Shown piece after piece: positions 37,067-49,033 of a stretch of 64,000 nt of DNA; position 1 is the first letter of the stretch; each line of letters begins with the position of its first letter. The stretch comes from Ceratopteris richardii. Its lineage: Eukaryota; Streptophyta; Polypodiopsida; Polypodiales; Pteridaceae. The translations under genes were made by a program, and so were the position numbers. The notes beneath the pieces are model-generated. The model saw nothing but the letters and a program-made list of their open reading frames with translations, was not told the origin of the DNA and did no database searches. The stretch spans positions 66,394,497-66,458,496 of the forward strand of contig CM035435.1 in NCBI GenBank assembly GCA_020310875.1, in the 5' to 3' direction.

Positions 37067-37870
37067 CTGTTCTCTATGCATCTTATTATGGGGGCATGGA
37101 AAAAATTTGACTTTTTTTCATATTCACCCATATAGTTTGGAAGTGTAATCAAGCTAATTGTTTTGTCTCTATTTTGATCATGGTTGGACAAATCTTCTGA
37201 GTTTACTTCTTGCTCCATCATAGTTTGCTTCATAGAAGCATCTAGTTCTTTGAAGGGAGGGATCTCATCTTCACTTTTTCTCCACCTCTCTTCTTGAACT
37301 TTGGCCCATAAGTCATGTGACCAGTTTGCTTCTACCTCAAGAATCACCGAGTCTTTTTCTATGGTCACCAGCCTTAATTTTTCTTCAATTTCCTTAGTTG
37401 GTTCTTGCTTCTTTTACAATGAATTGAAGTTCTTCTAAACATTCTTGGAGTGTCCCTCTTGGAATTCTCATTTAGGATTGTCTGACGTTGACTGTTCTAC
37501 TATATTCTAAGGAATTTTAATATGTTTTTAACATATTCTAACCTTTCCTTCTCTAGATCTCCTCTTTGGGTAACTGTGGTCATGCTTCTCTAGACTAGTT
37601 CATGTCTCTATTCTAGATTGATAAGTTTTTAACCACATTTCTAAGTCTTCATGCATAGGATCTGCTAGGATCAATGGTTCTCGATCTTTCATTCTTTCTC
37701 CTTTCACCACATCCATATTATGATTGGCTAGACTAGTTTGTTTAGGTTCGATATCTTGTACTGATTTTTCCTTTTCTTCAACCAACTTAATCCACTTGTT
37801 TTTTTATTTTCTCTCATGTAATTTTCCATTTTTGAGTTTTCTTTCTTTTTGAGATTTTTGATGGTTCTTC
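37067..37870 (-). pseudogene. Continuation of the outer gypsy A-like relic (gag-protease linker)
   Basis: Minus-strand frames rich in Glu and Lys include LEMWLKTYQSRIE, which resembles LDTLIKAYKGRIQ in the linker ahead of the family A protease. It joins the protease relic at 12900-13434 once copia B is discounted. The similarity is weak and only the order supports it. Confidence 0.45.
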
Positions 37871-38552
37871 CGATTGTTATACTCCCTATGTATTTATGAG
37901 ATTACCCTAAGTGCCTATGTGTGTAAGAATTCACCCTAAGTTTCTTTGTTTGTGTGTGTGCATGATTGAAACACTAGCTAATTGTAAACTCCTAAGTATA
38001 TGTGTTTTATCCTGTGCGTTTTGTCTAACCCAAAGTTGTTCAACCCTACATGTGAGTTACCTTAAGTGTATGTGAGTAAGTATGTGAGTGAATATTACCC
38101 TAAAATGAGTATGTATTTGTAGATTGTGAAAACCTATGCGCTCATGTGTGTGTTTTTGTTGTGATGTGAATGTGAAACCCTGAGTATTTATGTGAGTTAA
38201 ATAATGTTATGTATGTTGAGGCTTAAATGTGTATTGTGTTTTTAGGCATATGTGTGTAATAGAATATATGGTAATGTTTGTGTTTCTGTGTACGTATGTG
38301 TATGTGTAGCTATGTGAGTATGTGCGTATGTGCTAAACATATGTTTTTGAGAAGAGCTAAGTGAATCAATGTATGTGTTTGTTTATGTGTGATTGTATGT
38401 ATGTGGTAAGAGTGTGCATTAAGTGCATGTGTTTTTGTGTATGAAGTGTTATGTATGTGTATTTATGCGCATGTGTGTAAGGGTATATGTGTGTGAACGT
38501 GCTTATGTATTAATGTATGTATGAGTGAGTGTGAGTCATGTGATGTGAAGTA
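37871..38552 (+). repeat. GT/TATG-rich low-complexity DNA, left part
   Basis: Degenerate TGTGTATG/TATGTGAG text without a fixed unit. It continues on the other side of copia F (44766-45060), so copia F landed inside it. Confidence 0.8.
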
Positions 38553-38557
38553 CGAGT

Positions 38558-39578
38558 TGTTGGTGCATGACAATCATAAATTGAAGAATTATGGAGGAAT
38601 GAAATCAAGGAGTCAAGAAGAAAACAAAGTCAGATGGTTGAATGAAGGACATGTTCAGAAAATCCAAAGATATGTACACATATGTACATTAGCTGACTTA
38701 TATCTTTGTTTAGTCATACACTTGTATATATTCATATATAAATATGTTGGAAAATGTCGGGCAAAGAGAGCAGAAGAAGATTAGAGAATAGGGAGAGAGA
38801 AATTAGTGTCATTAGACACATTGAAAGTGAGTGAATCATCTATCCTCACTGGTATGTAAATTTTCTGAAGAAATCGAGAAACTTGCGCCCGATGTTTAGC
38901 AGTCTGCTCCTTCTGTGTTTAATGTTTTGAGAAATCCTTCTGCACGTGTCTAAGTCCATAGCTAATCTATCTATGGCTAGAATTTGAGAGGTTAATTGAA
39001 ATCAGGCTGAGAGAATTTTGATTAGGAACATTCATATGTAAGAATGTTCTAAGAGTCGTAAAATCTGGCGCACATTTCATCTTCAATGAAATGATCATTG
39101 CTCAGTCCACAGTGTAAAGTTTTACACAAGTGAGGGCTTAAAATCTAAGTTGGAAGGTAAGCCATCTATGGCTAAAAGATCTTGATCAAACGGGATTTAC
39201 TTTGGGAGAACCAGTGCTAAGAAGTTGCAGGTGTCAAAGTCGCCATTGCAGAGAAGCTCTTTCAGACATAGGTAAAGTGTTTCACACATTTCTCAGTATG
39301 TACTCAATCTTTTTGAGAGATTTAACTTGGCAAAGTTGCGCAACCTTAAGGCGAAGTGTTGTGCAAAGTTTTATCAAAAACTTTACAGGATTGATTAGTC
39401 AATGAGTGATTAATCTGCAGCAGACTTTTCTGAAGAAGCTGAATTTTTCAGAATAATCAATTTTCTGATAAATTGGTGAAAGTTCTCTAAGTTTGGTGGA
39501 GTCTAAGGTTAATCTTGATATAGAGGTGATCTAAATTCAAGGTTAACTTGTTCTTTTGGAGATTAACACTCTCCATCA
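38558..39578 (+). repeat. 5' LTR of copia F
   Basis: 1021 bases with TATA-like CATATATAAATATG near 38733. Essentially identical to the 3' LTR. Confidence 0.95.
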
Positions 39579-39579
39579 G

Positions 39580-39591
39580 TGGTATCAGATC
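39580..39591 (+). other. Primer binding site of copia F
   Basis: TGGTATCAGATC, one base inside the LTR. Differs at one base from the usual initiator-Met site of copia G (8339) and of 1439. Confidence 0.9.
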
Positions 39592-39801
39592 AGGTTGTGT
39601 CAAAATTGAAGTGAAGGAGACTCCAACTACTACAGAAATACAAATCTTTACATCTCGAAGGTGCAAAAGGTTAAAGTGTGAAGAAAGATTGAAGGAAGAC
39701 ATACAAAGAGTATCAAAAGGATCAGAAGGAGCAACATTCGAAGTAAAGGTACATTCATTATCTGTAAAGGTTAAAGATTTGGAAATACAGGTGAAGCAAG
39801 G

Positions 39802-42800
39802 ATGGGAGATAGTCTCCAAATTGAAAAGTTGGATAGAGAGAACTATCCTGCATGGTCTATGAAGATGGAAGCTCATCTTATGAGCAAAGATTTGATAGCC
39901 TACATTACAGGTGAAGAAGAGAAGCCTAAATTCAGAGATCCTAGTGTTCCAACTAGGGAAGAATTGTCAGATCTAAAGAATTGGATGAAGAAGGATGCTC
40001 AAGCAAGAAGTATCATCTACATGGCAGTCAATGACTATTTGCTTCCTCACATTAGAGGACTTGAAAGTGCATGTGACATTTGGAATGCTTTGGAAGAGCA
40101 TTTCCAAAATACAACCAAATCAAGGAAAGCTTCACTATGGGCAGAGTTTACTACTTTTAAGAAGAAGGCCTCACAATCAATCTCTGATTATGTGACAAAG
40201 ATGAAGGACATTGCAGACTCTCTAGGTGCAGTGGATGAAGATATTGAAGAAGACAAATTGGTAAGACAAATACTCACAGGGCTAAGAGGAGATGAGAAGT
40301 GGAAGCCTTTCATTTTATCTACAGAACTTTCATTAGATCATTTTACTCCTGATTTGAATCAATTGTTAGGACATATGCTAACTTTTGAGAATGATATCAA
40401 AGGAGATGTTGATAAGAGTGCAGGTCATGCAATGTATTCTAAAGACAAGAAGAAAGTTAACAAAGGGAAGCAACAATCAGGTGAAGAAGAAGGTACTTCA
40501 AACCAAGCAAACTTCATAAGAGGAAGAGGAAATGGCAGAAGTAGAGGAAGAGGCAGAAACAACAAAGAGAATGCAAGAGCTTGTTGGATATGTGGTAAGA
40601 CCAATCATCTATCTCATGATTGTTGGCATAATAATCAAAACAATGGTAATTATCAGAACTTTAATCAAAGAGCAAGAGGTGGTAGATTTCAGAGAGGAAA
40701 CTTCAGAGGTAGAGGTGGTAGGAATTCTTTTGGAAGAGGTGGAGGAAGAAGCTTCCAAAATCAATCCTATAATAGCACCTACTACAACTATGCATCAGAT
40801 CAAAAAGAGGACTCGACTCTCATTATGAATACTTGTGAAACCTCACATGAGGACATGAGAGTGTTTTATATTGATTCAGGATGTAGTAATCATTTGAGTG
40901 GAAATATTGCTTTGATGACTGACCTAGATCATAATGCAATTAATCATACAGTTCAGACAGGTGATAATACAAAGCATAAGGTAAAGTCAATTGGTTCAGT
41001 CAAAGCTAAGGATGGGAGCACTCTTCTGAGTAAGGTTCTTTATGTTCCCACAATTCCAAAGAATTTGATCAGTGTAGGTCAAATTGTGGAAAAAGGATAT
41101 GAGGTAAGGTTTACCAATGATGGAGTTTATGTGGAAGATCCTAGTCAAGGGTATAAACAAATTATTGCAGGAAAGAAAGAAGGAAGGATTTTCACATTGA
41201 AGGTACAAGGAAATGTTGGACATGCTATGTTCACATATGGAGAGCAAAAGGTGTCAGAATTGGATCTTTGGCACAAAAGACTTGGACACTTTAATGAAAG
41301 AGGTATTAAAGAAATGATTAACAATGATTCAGTGCTTGGATTGCCTAACATTGCAGGTCAACACATGACATACAGATGTGAGGCATGTCAATTAGGTAAG
41401 GCTCATAAGCAATCCTATTCCAAGCATGGATTTATGTATTCAGAAAGACTTGAATTGGTGCATACAGATGTGTGGGGTCCTTCAAAGGACTTTAGTATAA
41501 ATGGTTCAAGATATTATGTCATATATGTTGATGATGCTACCAGGTGGATCACAATTTATGTGATTAAAGAAAAGTCAGAAGTGTTTAATACATTTAAACA
41601 CTATCATGCATATGCAGAAAGGATTACAGGTCAAAAATTAAAGAGACTAAGGTCAGATGGAGGGGGAGAGTATTTTTCAAATGAGTTCAATGATTATTTG
41701 TGGAATGCAGGTATAAAGAGAGAAGTTACTTGCAGGTATTCTCCTCAACAAAATGGGGTAGCAGAAAGAAGAAATAGGACTCTTGTTGAGTTTGCAAGGT
41801 CCATGATGAAAGAGAAGAATTGTCCAAATTATTTGTGGGCAGAGGCTGTAAATACAGCTACATACTTGGTCAATAGATTGCCTTGTAAAGCTTTGCAGGG
41901 CATGACACCATATGAAGCTTGGTGGGGTAAGAAACCTACCTTAGATCATTGCAGAATATTTGGATGCTTGGCATATGCATATGTGCCATCTCAATTGAGG
42001 CATAAGTTGGAGCCTAAGGCAGAAAAGTATGTATTCATTGGCTATGATGATAAGCAAATGGGATACAGGTTGTGGAGTGCAGAAGTTAGAAGGTCATCTA
42101 GGCACAAATGGCAACCTACAAGGTATAGCTATGACACTTCATTCTTAACTACTAAAGATTATGCTTATTTGGTAAAAGCAGATGAAGACCCTTCTACATA
42201 TGAAGAGGCCAAAGGGAAGAAGAATTGGGAAGATGCTATGCAAGAGGAGTATGATGCATTGATAGAGAATCAAACATGGGATTTGGTTCCTAAACCTAAT
42301 AGTCAGAAAATCATTTGTTGTAAGTGGGTTTACAAGACTAAAAGATTTGCAGATGGAAGTGTGTCTAGGTACAAAGCTAGACTTGTTGTGAAAGGATATG
42401 CACAGACATATGGAGTAGATTATGATGAGACTTATAGTCCTGAAGCAAAGATGACAACCATCAGGACACTCATAGCAATTGCTGCTTGCAAAGGTTGGAA
42501 GTTATCTCAATTAGATGTCAAAAATGCTTTCTTGAATGGTTACATTTCAGATGAAGTCTACATGGAGCAACCAGATGGGTTCAAAGATCAAGTGAGTCCA
42601 AATTATGTGTGTAAGCTCAAGAGAGCTTTGTATGGGTTGAAGCAGGCCCCAAGGGCTTGGAATTATAGGCTTGTAAAATTCTTGAATGATCTTGGATTTC
42701 AAGCATCAAAGGCAGATAGTAGCTTGCTAGTCAAAGCAAGTGAAGATGGGTTCATTTATGTGTGTATTTATGTTGATGACATAATACTTACAGGAACAGA

Positions 42801-43724
42801 TGATAAAGGAATACAAATGATCAAGAAGCAGATGGAGAAAGAGTTTAAAATCAGTGATTTGGGGAATCTATCATTCTTCTTGGGAATGGAGATCTCTTAT
42901 ACTCAACATGGAGTATATGTGACCCAAGAAAGGTATCTTAAAAATTGCTAACCAAATTTAAAATGGAAGATTGCAGGGTTGCACCTACACCTTTGGAAGT
43001 GAACCATAAATTGTCTAGGTTTGGAGAAGAAGAGTTCAAAGATATGAAACTCTATCAAAGTTTGGTTGGTAGCTTGATCTATGCTACATTGACAAGGCCT
43101 GATTTATCATATGCAGTTGGTGTGCTTTCACAATTTATGCATTGTCCTAGAAAGGAACATTGGATTGCAGGACAAAGAGTACTTAGGTACATCAAGGGTA
43201 CACTCAGAGAAGGGTTGTACTATGGATTTACTTCTGATACAAGAGTGAAGATATATAGTGATGCAGATTGGGCAGGTAATGTGGATGATAGAAGATCAAC
43301 ACATGGATACTTGTGCTATGTAGGAGACAAATTGATTTCATGGTGTTCCAAGAAGCAACATACAGTTGCTTTGTCATCTACAGAAGCAGAATATAAAGGT
43401 ATGGTGGAAGCTGCAAAAGAGGTAATATGGCTAAAGACACTTTTGAAAGTTTTTGATGTGATTCAGAGTACTCCTATTATTTGTGGAGACAATATGAGTT
43501 CATTATACTTGGCAGCTAATCCTGTATTTCATGCTAGAACTAAGCATATTGAAATACAGTATCATTTTCTGAGAGAGAAGGTCATTGAGAAGGAGATTGA
43601 AGTCATACACACTCCCACAAAAGATCAAGTTGCAGATATGATGACAAAAAGTCTAGATGGACCAAAACTACAAAGATTCAAGGATATGGCTGGAGTAAAG
43701 AAGATAGAGAAGAACCTCAATTAA
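39802..43724 (+). mobile_element. Copia F gag-pol coding region
   Basis: The start MGDSLQIEKLDRENYPAW follows a 223-base leader. Parts in order: gag (about 39.8-40.5 kb, Gly/Arg-rich end); zinc knuckle CWICGKTNHLSHDC (about 40.58 kb); a second Arg/Gly-rich run; protease with catalytic Asp in FYIDSGCSNH (about residue 358) and LYVPTIPKNLISV; GAG-pre-integrase with LWHKRLGHFNERG and CEACQLGKAHKQ. Integrase core has LVHTDVWGP, SDGGGEYF and PQQNGVAERRNRTL. RT has KWVYKTKRFADGS, LYGLKQAPRAWN and YVDDIILTG (near 42770). RNase H has YSDADWAG, SSTEAEYKG and TKHIEIQYHF. The linker between integrase and RT is short for the family. Gag is a clear relative of copia G gag. Confidence 0.95.
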
Positions 43725-43725
43725 T

Positions 43726-43739
43726 GATTGAGGGGGAGC
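43726..43739 (+). other. Polypurine tract of copia F
   Basis: TGATTGAGGGGGAGC directly before the 3' LTR. The same TTGAGGGGGAG core occurs before the LTR at 192. Confidence 0.85.
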
Positions 43740-44760
43740 TGTTGGTGCATGACAATCATAAATTGAAGAATTATGGAGGAATGAAATCAAGGAGTCAAGA
43801 AGAAAACAAAGTCAGATGGTTGAATGAAGGACATGTTCAGAAAATCCAAAGATATGTACACATATGTACATTAGCTGACTTATATCTTTGTTTAGTCATA
43901 CACTTGTATATATTCATATATAAATATGTTGGAAAATGTCGGGCAAAGAGAGCAGAAGAAGATTAGAGAATAGGGAGAGAGAAATTAGTGTCATTAGACA
44001 CATTGAAAGTGAGTGAATCATCTATCCTCACTGGTATGTAAATTTTCTGAAGAAATCGAGAAACTTGCGCCCGATGTTTAGCAGTCTGCTCCTTCTGTGT
44101 TTAATCTTTTGAGAAATCCTTCTGCACGTGTCTAAGTCCATAGCTAATCTATCTATGGCTAGAATTTGAGAGGTTAATTGAAATCAGGCTGAGAGAATTT
44201 TGATTAGGAACATTCATATGTAAGAATGTTCTAAGAGTCGTAAAATCTGGCGCACATTTCATCTTCAATGAAATGATCATTGCTCAGTCCACAGTGTAAA
44301 GTTTTACACAAGTGAGGGCTTAAAATCTAAGTTGGAAGGTAAGCCATCTATGGCTAAAAGATCTTGATCAAACGGGATTTACTTTGGGAGAACCAGTGCT
44401 AAGAAGTTGCAGGTGTCAAAGTCGCCATTGCAGAGAAGCTCTTTCAGACATAGGTAAAGTGTTTCACACATTTCTCAGTATGTACTCAATCTTTTTGAGA
44501 GATTTAACTTGGCAAAGTTGCGCAACCTTAAGGCGAAGTGTTGTGCAAAGTTTTATCAAAAACTTTACAGGATTGATTAGTCAATGAGTGATTAATCTGC
44601 AGCAGACTTTTCTGAAGAAGCTGAATTTTTCAGAATAATCAATTTTCTGATAAATTGGTGAAAGTTCTCTAAGTTTGGTGGAGTCTAAGGTTAATCTTGA
44701 TATAGAGGTGATCTAAATTCAAGCTTAACTTGTTCTTTTGGAGATTAACACTCTCCATCA
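43740..44760 (+). repeat. 3' LTR of copia F
   Basis: 1021 bases, partner of 38558-39578, followed by the target duplication CGAGT. Confidence 0.95.
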
Positions 44761-44765
44761 CGAGT

Positions 44766-44937
44766 GACTCAGGAGGATGTCTGTATATGTGTGAGTGAGT
44801 GAGTTGATAAGTGTGTACATGTATGGATGTCTGAGTGAGTGTGTGGTGTGCATGTGTGTGCATGAGTCTAAGTGGTTCATGTGCATGTGTATGAGATGTG
44901 TGAGAGTTAAGTGAGAGAAATTTGTGTACGCATGTGT

Positions 44938-45013
<76 letters not shown>

Positions 45014-45060
45014 ATGTGTGTGAGTGTGTGTATGTATGTATGTGTGTATGTGTGGTGTGT
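44766..45060 (+). repeat. Low-complexity DNA with (AT)n and (GT)n microsatellites
   Basis: GT/TG-rich text, then about 26 AT units (44942-44993), then GT/TATG repeats to 45060. It is the right half of the tract interrupted by copia F. The open frames through it are artefacts of the repeat. Confidence 0.9.
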
Positions 45061-46130
45061 TGTATTTTCCTTCCTAATGTCTTTCTTCTATAGAATGTTA
45101 CAAGCATTTTCAAGATTTTCGGAGGCTTTACGAAACTTTATGAAACATTACAAAGATTACAAGAAGGTGGAGCGAAATCAAGTGTTTGCTAATACTGGGG
45201 GCTACAAACGTTGGACCTCTCATTCATCCATCATTTCTATTGGGATCTATTTGGTTCATATGGGAAATTTGATTTAGCTCATTGAGCTAAAAGCTACAAT
45301 GTCATTGATTTCATATTTTTTAGCATACTTTGTGTAGGGCTTTACCATAATGATCACTATTACTCATTTAGACTCATTTCATTGAACGACCACTAATGGA
45401 TGTAGATTCCTCCAGTTTAGTTAATACATTTGCTATAGAAGTTCCACTTCTTCAAACATGTCAATCTCGTAACATTTGTGTAGAACAGGACAGTATTTAC
45501 ATGTTTCTTTCCACTTAATTTCTTTGCACTTTCACGTCTTAGAACATTCATACACTAGCACATTCTCATAGTCAATCCCAATTGAACTCACTTCCTACTC
45601 CCTACAATAGTGCACCAAACACTGTGCATGTAGCCACAAAGAGATCCATAGAAAAGCTAGACCAGATCCATCCGGTGATCTCATTTTTATACCCCAAAAG
45701 TATGGTGAACTTGATGTGAAACATGTTATATGTTTGCTTAGCCGATGTGAAACGTGACATATGTTTGCTTAGGGCTTCAAACTTGGTTTATTTCTGATTG
45801 AGTTTTGATTTTTCCTTTTGTTGTGTTTAGGAGTGTGGAAATAGGAGGACGATTAAACATGAAGAAGAGGTTCTAGATGTTATTGCAATTGATTCTTTTC
45901 CCTAGTTTTTAAGGGCTATGCCCTAAGGAACTGAGTGCCTCCACAGGAAAAGGAGCAATCAATTACAATAATCCCTAAATTCTAGGAACAATCTTAGGTG
46001 AGGGAAACTCCAAATTCAAACTCCTGATAACCATAAATAGAGATGATTTAGTCATGGGGTAGGTGTGCCATTTTTGAGAGACTGAGCTTTGAATCTGCAT
46101 GTGCTTGAAATGGCACCTTAACATCCATAG
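45061..46130. other. Gene-free stretch, nothing recognised
   Basis: No frame with family-like features. A near-repeat with CGATGTGAAACGTGACATATGT overlaps a second TGTGAAACATGTTATATGTTTG near 45.71-45.77 kb. Possibly non-coding remains of an element. Confidence 0.5.
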
Positions 46131-46600
46131 ACATCTTCAAAGGGCATAGAACTTGACAGTTCAAACCTTTCTAAACATTTCTTAGTGTACTTTTGTTGTG
46201 TCATATAAAAAATATGCATTTCATGAGTAGGATTTTACCTATTTCTGGTACATAGAACATGTAGCCTTTGATTTCAATAGCATGACCAATAAAAAAACTT
46301 TTATAGATTTCATTAGGAGCTTACCAAGAGCTTTCTTCTCAATGTGAACATAAGAGGGAGAACCAAAATCTTTGAAATAATTCACATCGGGCTTCTTACT
46401 ACATGTGGGTTCAACAAGAGTCCTATTCTTTTTGCAACACCATTTTGTTCTACAATGTAAGCAATAATGAGTTGATGAGAGATCCCTTTATCTTCAATAA
46501 ATGACTAGAAAGTCTTTAGAAATGTACTCTCCTCCTCTTTGAATTCTTAAAATCTAAAATTCAGAATGAATTTCATTTTTAACAATAGAAACAAATTGTC
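46130..46600 (-). pseudogene. Degraded copia integrase relic
   Basis: The minus strand retains a QNGVAK-like motif near 46440 and, downstream of it, a weak segment resembling the copia integrase C-terminal region. Heavily broken and old. Confidence 0.55.
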
Positions 46601-47502
46601 ATGACTACTGTAAAAATTGTGACAAGTGCCAATGAATGGGCAAACCAACACTAACTCATGCTACCCCTCTTATGCCTATTCTAGCTTTGATACCCTTTGA
46701 AAGTGGGGAATAGATTTTGTGGGTTCCATTGATCCACTGTCAGCACACATGTCAAATAGATACATCTTAGTATGTATGGATTATGTCACCAAATGGGTAG
46801 AAGCAAAAGCTCTCAAGAAAAATCGAGCCATAGATGTCATGAAGTTCTTATATGAACATATAATTACCTGGTTTGGATGCCCCTTAGAGATAATGAGTGA
46901 TAGGGGTTCACTTCATCAATGAATCAATTGAGAAATTGATGAATTTGTATAAAATTAAACATAGAAGAACAACACCATATTACCCACGAGCAAACAGCCA
47001 CGTCAAAGTTACTTATAAGTTCTTGGAGCAAATCTTGATAAAAACAATGGCCACTCATAGGAGAGATTGGGATGAGCGACTTCCAGAAGCCTTGTGGCCT
47101 ATTGAACATCTTACTGAGTGATGATTAAGTGCATTTTTTTTACATTGGTCTACGAGGAAGAGGCTATTTTTCCAATAGAAAATGAATTCCTTATAGTGAG
47201 AGCACCTATTGAAGCTAGTCTAGAAGAAGAGGAATGGCTAAAGGAGAGATACATTCAACTAGTCAAATTTGAGGAGAAACGTTTGTTGGTGTAGCAATGC
47301 CTTGAGGCAATTCAAAGAAGGAGAAATAGCAGACTAGGTGGGTGGGCACATTTAAGGTACTGGAAGTTAATCCGAATGGTTCCCTACAAATACAAGATAC
47401 AAGTGGAGAAAATGCACCAGTAAAAATCAATGTGCTTCGTGTGAAACCCTATTTTAATTAAAAAGATGCGATCAAAATTAAGCATATGAGCAAGGGTGGG
47501 AT
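46600..47502 (+). pseudogene. Gypsy integrase relic
   Basis: The end of the zinc-binding part (CDKCQ) leads to the catalytic core with WGIDFVGSI, YVTKWVEAKAL, FLYEHIITWFGCP and MSDRG, then YYPRANSHVK and RRDWDERLPEALW. A basic tail and a GPY-like region (MVPYKYKIQ) follow. The core resembles the family A integrase (YLTKWAEAKAT, FLYENIITRFGLP) but is a different family. A purine-rich run and TTGTTGTATCTGAGG near 47503 suggest the LTR start. Several breaks. Confidence 0.75.
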
Positions 47503-47700
47503 TGTTGTATCTGAGGGAGAAATTTGTATATATGTATATATGTTTGTCTTGCTTTCCTTATCATTGAGTAAGTAAGATCTTTATCAAAATTATTTGTATA
47601 TATTTGTTAAAATTATTATTAAAAACAAACTCTAAACAAATGCGTTGAAATGCAGTGACCTTAGGAGTTAGGAGATAATTTGCAGACTATGTAACCTATG
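47503..47700 (+). other. Possible LTR remnant after the gypsy integrase relic
   Basis: Starts TGTTGTATCTGAGGGAG after the GCAAGGGTGGGA tract. No partner LTR is in the window. Confidence 0.35.
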
Positions 47701-47705
47701 CGTAC

Positions 47706-48029
47706 TTGTTCAACCTTATGGTGTACTTTTTGGATCAGGCACTAGACCACATGGACATAGATATAGGAATCTTGGAGATAGAATATGACATAGGAGAATT
47801 GTGTTGGTTGGTAACTTTTCTAAACCAAGACCGAGGAATCAGTTTTTACTTGGAACAGTTTGAGAGGTATTTTCTCGAATGTCCAGGATGCACAGAGGGT
47901 AGATACTATTATTTTGACTCCTTGCAAGAAATGCCCAATGAGGAGAATGATATCAGTTTGACTTGGGTAGATCTCCTAATGATAGGTAGTGATGTTGGAG
48001 CTCCTGAAGCTGAACCAAATGAACCCTAG
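47706..48029 (+). CDS. Orphan ORF, about 107 residues, unknown
   Basis: An open frame encoding an acidic protein with SFYLEQFERYFLECPGC in the middle and a run of acidic and hydrophobic residues near the start. I do not recognise it. There is no upstream promoter or intron signal that I would trust, and the surroundings are relics, so it may be a chance frame or the worn end of a transposon protein. Composition is more protein-like than the other short frames here (few repeats, mixed hydrophobic and charged residues). Confidence 0.25.
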   Translation: MFNLMVYFLDQALDHMDIDIGILEIEYDIGELCWLVTFLNQDRGISFYLEQFERYFLECPGCTEGRYYYFDSLQEMPNEENDISLTWVDLLMIGSDVGAPEAEPNEP

Positions 48030-48362
48030 GAGGGCTTTTGTGAGACGAGCATGAGAAGAGGCTAGATGAGACATCTAAGATACACACATCCTATGATAAT
48101 CTGAGGATAGGCATATGAGGGTATACATTGTAGCTGTTTGTATTTAGCTTGTGAGAGTCAAATCCATTATGCATATGTAGGCTCTAGGATTGAGGGAGTG
48201 GGGTGAGGAGAAGGTCAATCCATCAAAAGCCAGGAAATATATATGTATGTGTGTATGTGTGCAAAAGGTAGGGTGAAAACCTTTCTCCCTCTCCCTAATT
48301 CTCACGACTTGGGAAAGTTATTGAAAAAAAAAAGAAAAAGAAAAAACAATTGTGTTGTATGT

Positions 48363-48710
48363 GTGTGTGCCAATGCACTATCGTGGTCTACTAGGCAAGT
48401 GGGGTCATCCTAGCGGGGTGGTTAGGACCATGAGCCATAGTTAGTTTTGCCATAGGCTTGGAATGTGGTGTGTTCATGTTCTCACTATGCACCATGGCAA
48501 GTTGGTAGGTAGGTGGAGCTATCTTGGCCGGGCGTCAAGACCACGAGTTGCATTCAGCTTTGCTATGGGCTAGCTTCTATATGTTGTGTGCATATCTTGT
48601 TTGTGTTTGTTCATTGTGCCCTACATTGCATTGGTAGATGGGTGAAATCAATTCATCCAGGTGGTTGAGGCCATGAGTCCCATCTGATTGCAACATAGGC
48701 CAACATGTAA
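48363..48710 (+). repeat. Three imperfect copies of a unit of about 120 bp
   Basis: Each copy has a GTGGGGTCATCCTAGCGGGG-like segment, then GGACCATGAGCC and TTTTGCCATAGGCT. The segments recur near 48400, 48520 and 48640 with considerable divergence. Confidence 0.65.
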
Positions 48711-48753
48711 AACCAAAGCAAAATTATTTATGAATATATTTCCCACTCTTGAG

Positions 48754-48754
<1 letters not shown>

Positions 48755-48808
<54 letters not shown>
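48755..48808 (+). repeat. (GA)n microsatellite
   Basis: About 26 uninterrupted GA units. Confidence 0.95.
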
Positions 48809-48811
<3 letters not shown>

Positions 48812-49033
48812 GGTGATGATCGCATGGAAGGGAATGTGAAAGACATGCATGGATTGTTTTGGATATGGTGGTGGCTTGCAACATATCGGCCGACTCTGGG
48901 CCAACACTCATTATGGCACGGATATTATATATGCATATATGATGAGACCTTAGCAAGGTGGTACAGGGGATATTGCTCTAGGAACTTGTATGATCTATCT
49001 GAAGGTTGTCATAAAGTGTGTGTTAATCTAGGG

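Larger units (their letters stand above)
38558..44760 (+). mobile_element. Copia F, young full-length Ty1/copia element
   Basis: Two 1021-base LTRs (38558-39578 and 43740-44760) begin TGTTGGTGCA and end CTCCATCA. I count about two differences between them. CGAGT target duplications lie at 38553-38557 and 44761-44765. Primer site, gag, protease, integrase, RT, RNase H and polypurine tract are all in place. It looks close to whole, with about one break in the coding region. The near-identical LTRs make it the youngest insertion in the window: well under a million years on commonly used plant rates, longer if the host evolves slowly. Confidence 0.95.

Noticed and set aside
37067-37870. Host coiled-coil gene on the minus strand
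   Set aside because: It continues the outer gypsy relic across copia B and has a weak match to the family A gag-protease linker. No gene structure is seen.
38521-39405. Short ORFs repeated at 38.5-39.4 and 43.7-44.6 kb as a duplicated host gene
   Set aside because: Both pairs lie inside the two copia F LTRs, and the duplication is the LTR pair itself.
44911-45277. Open frames over 60-117 residues through the AT/GT repeats
   Set aside because: They encode only Ile-Tyr and Cys-Val repeats produced by the microsatellite.
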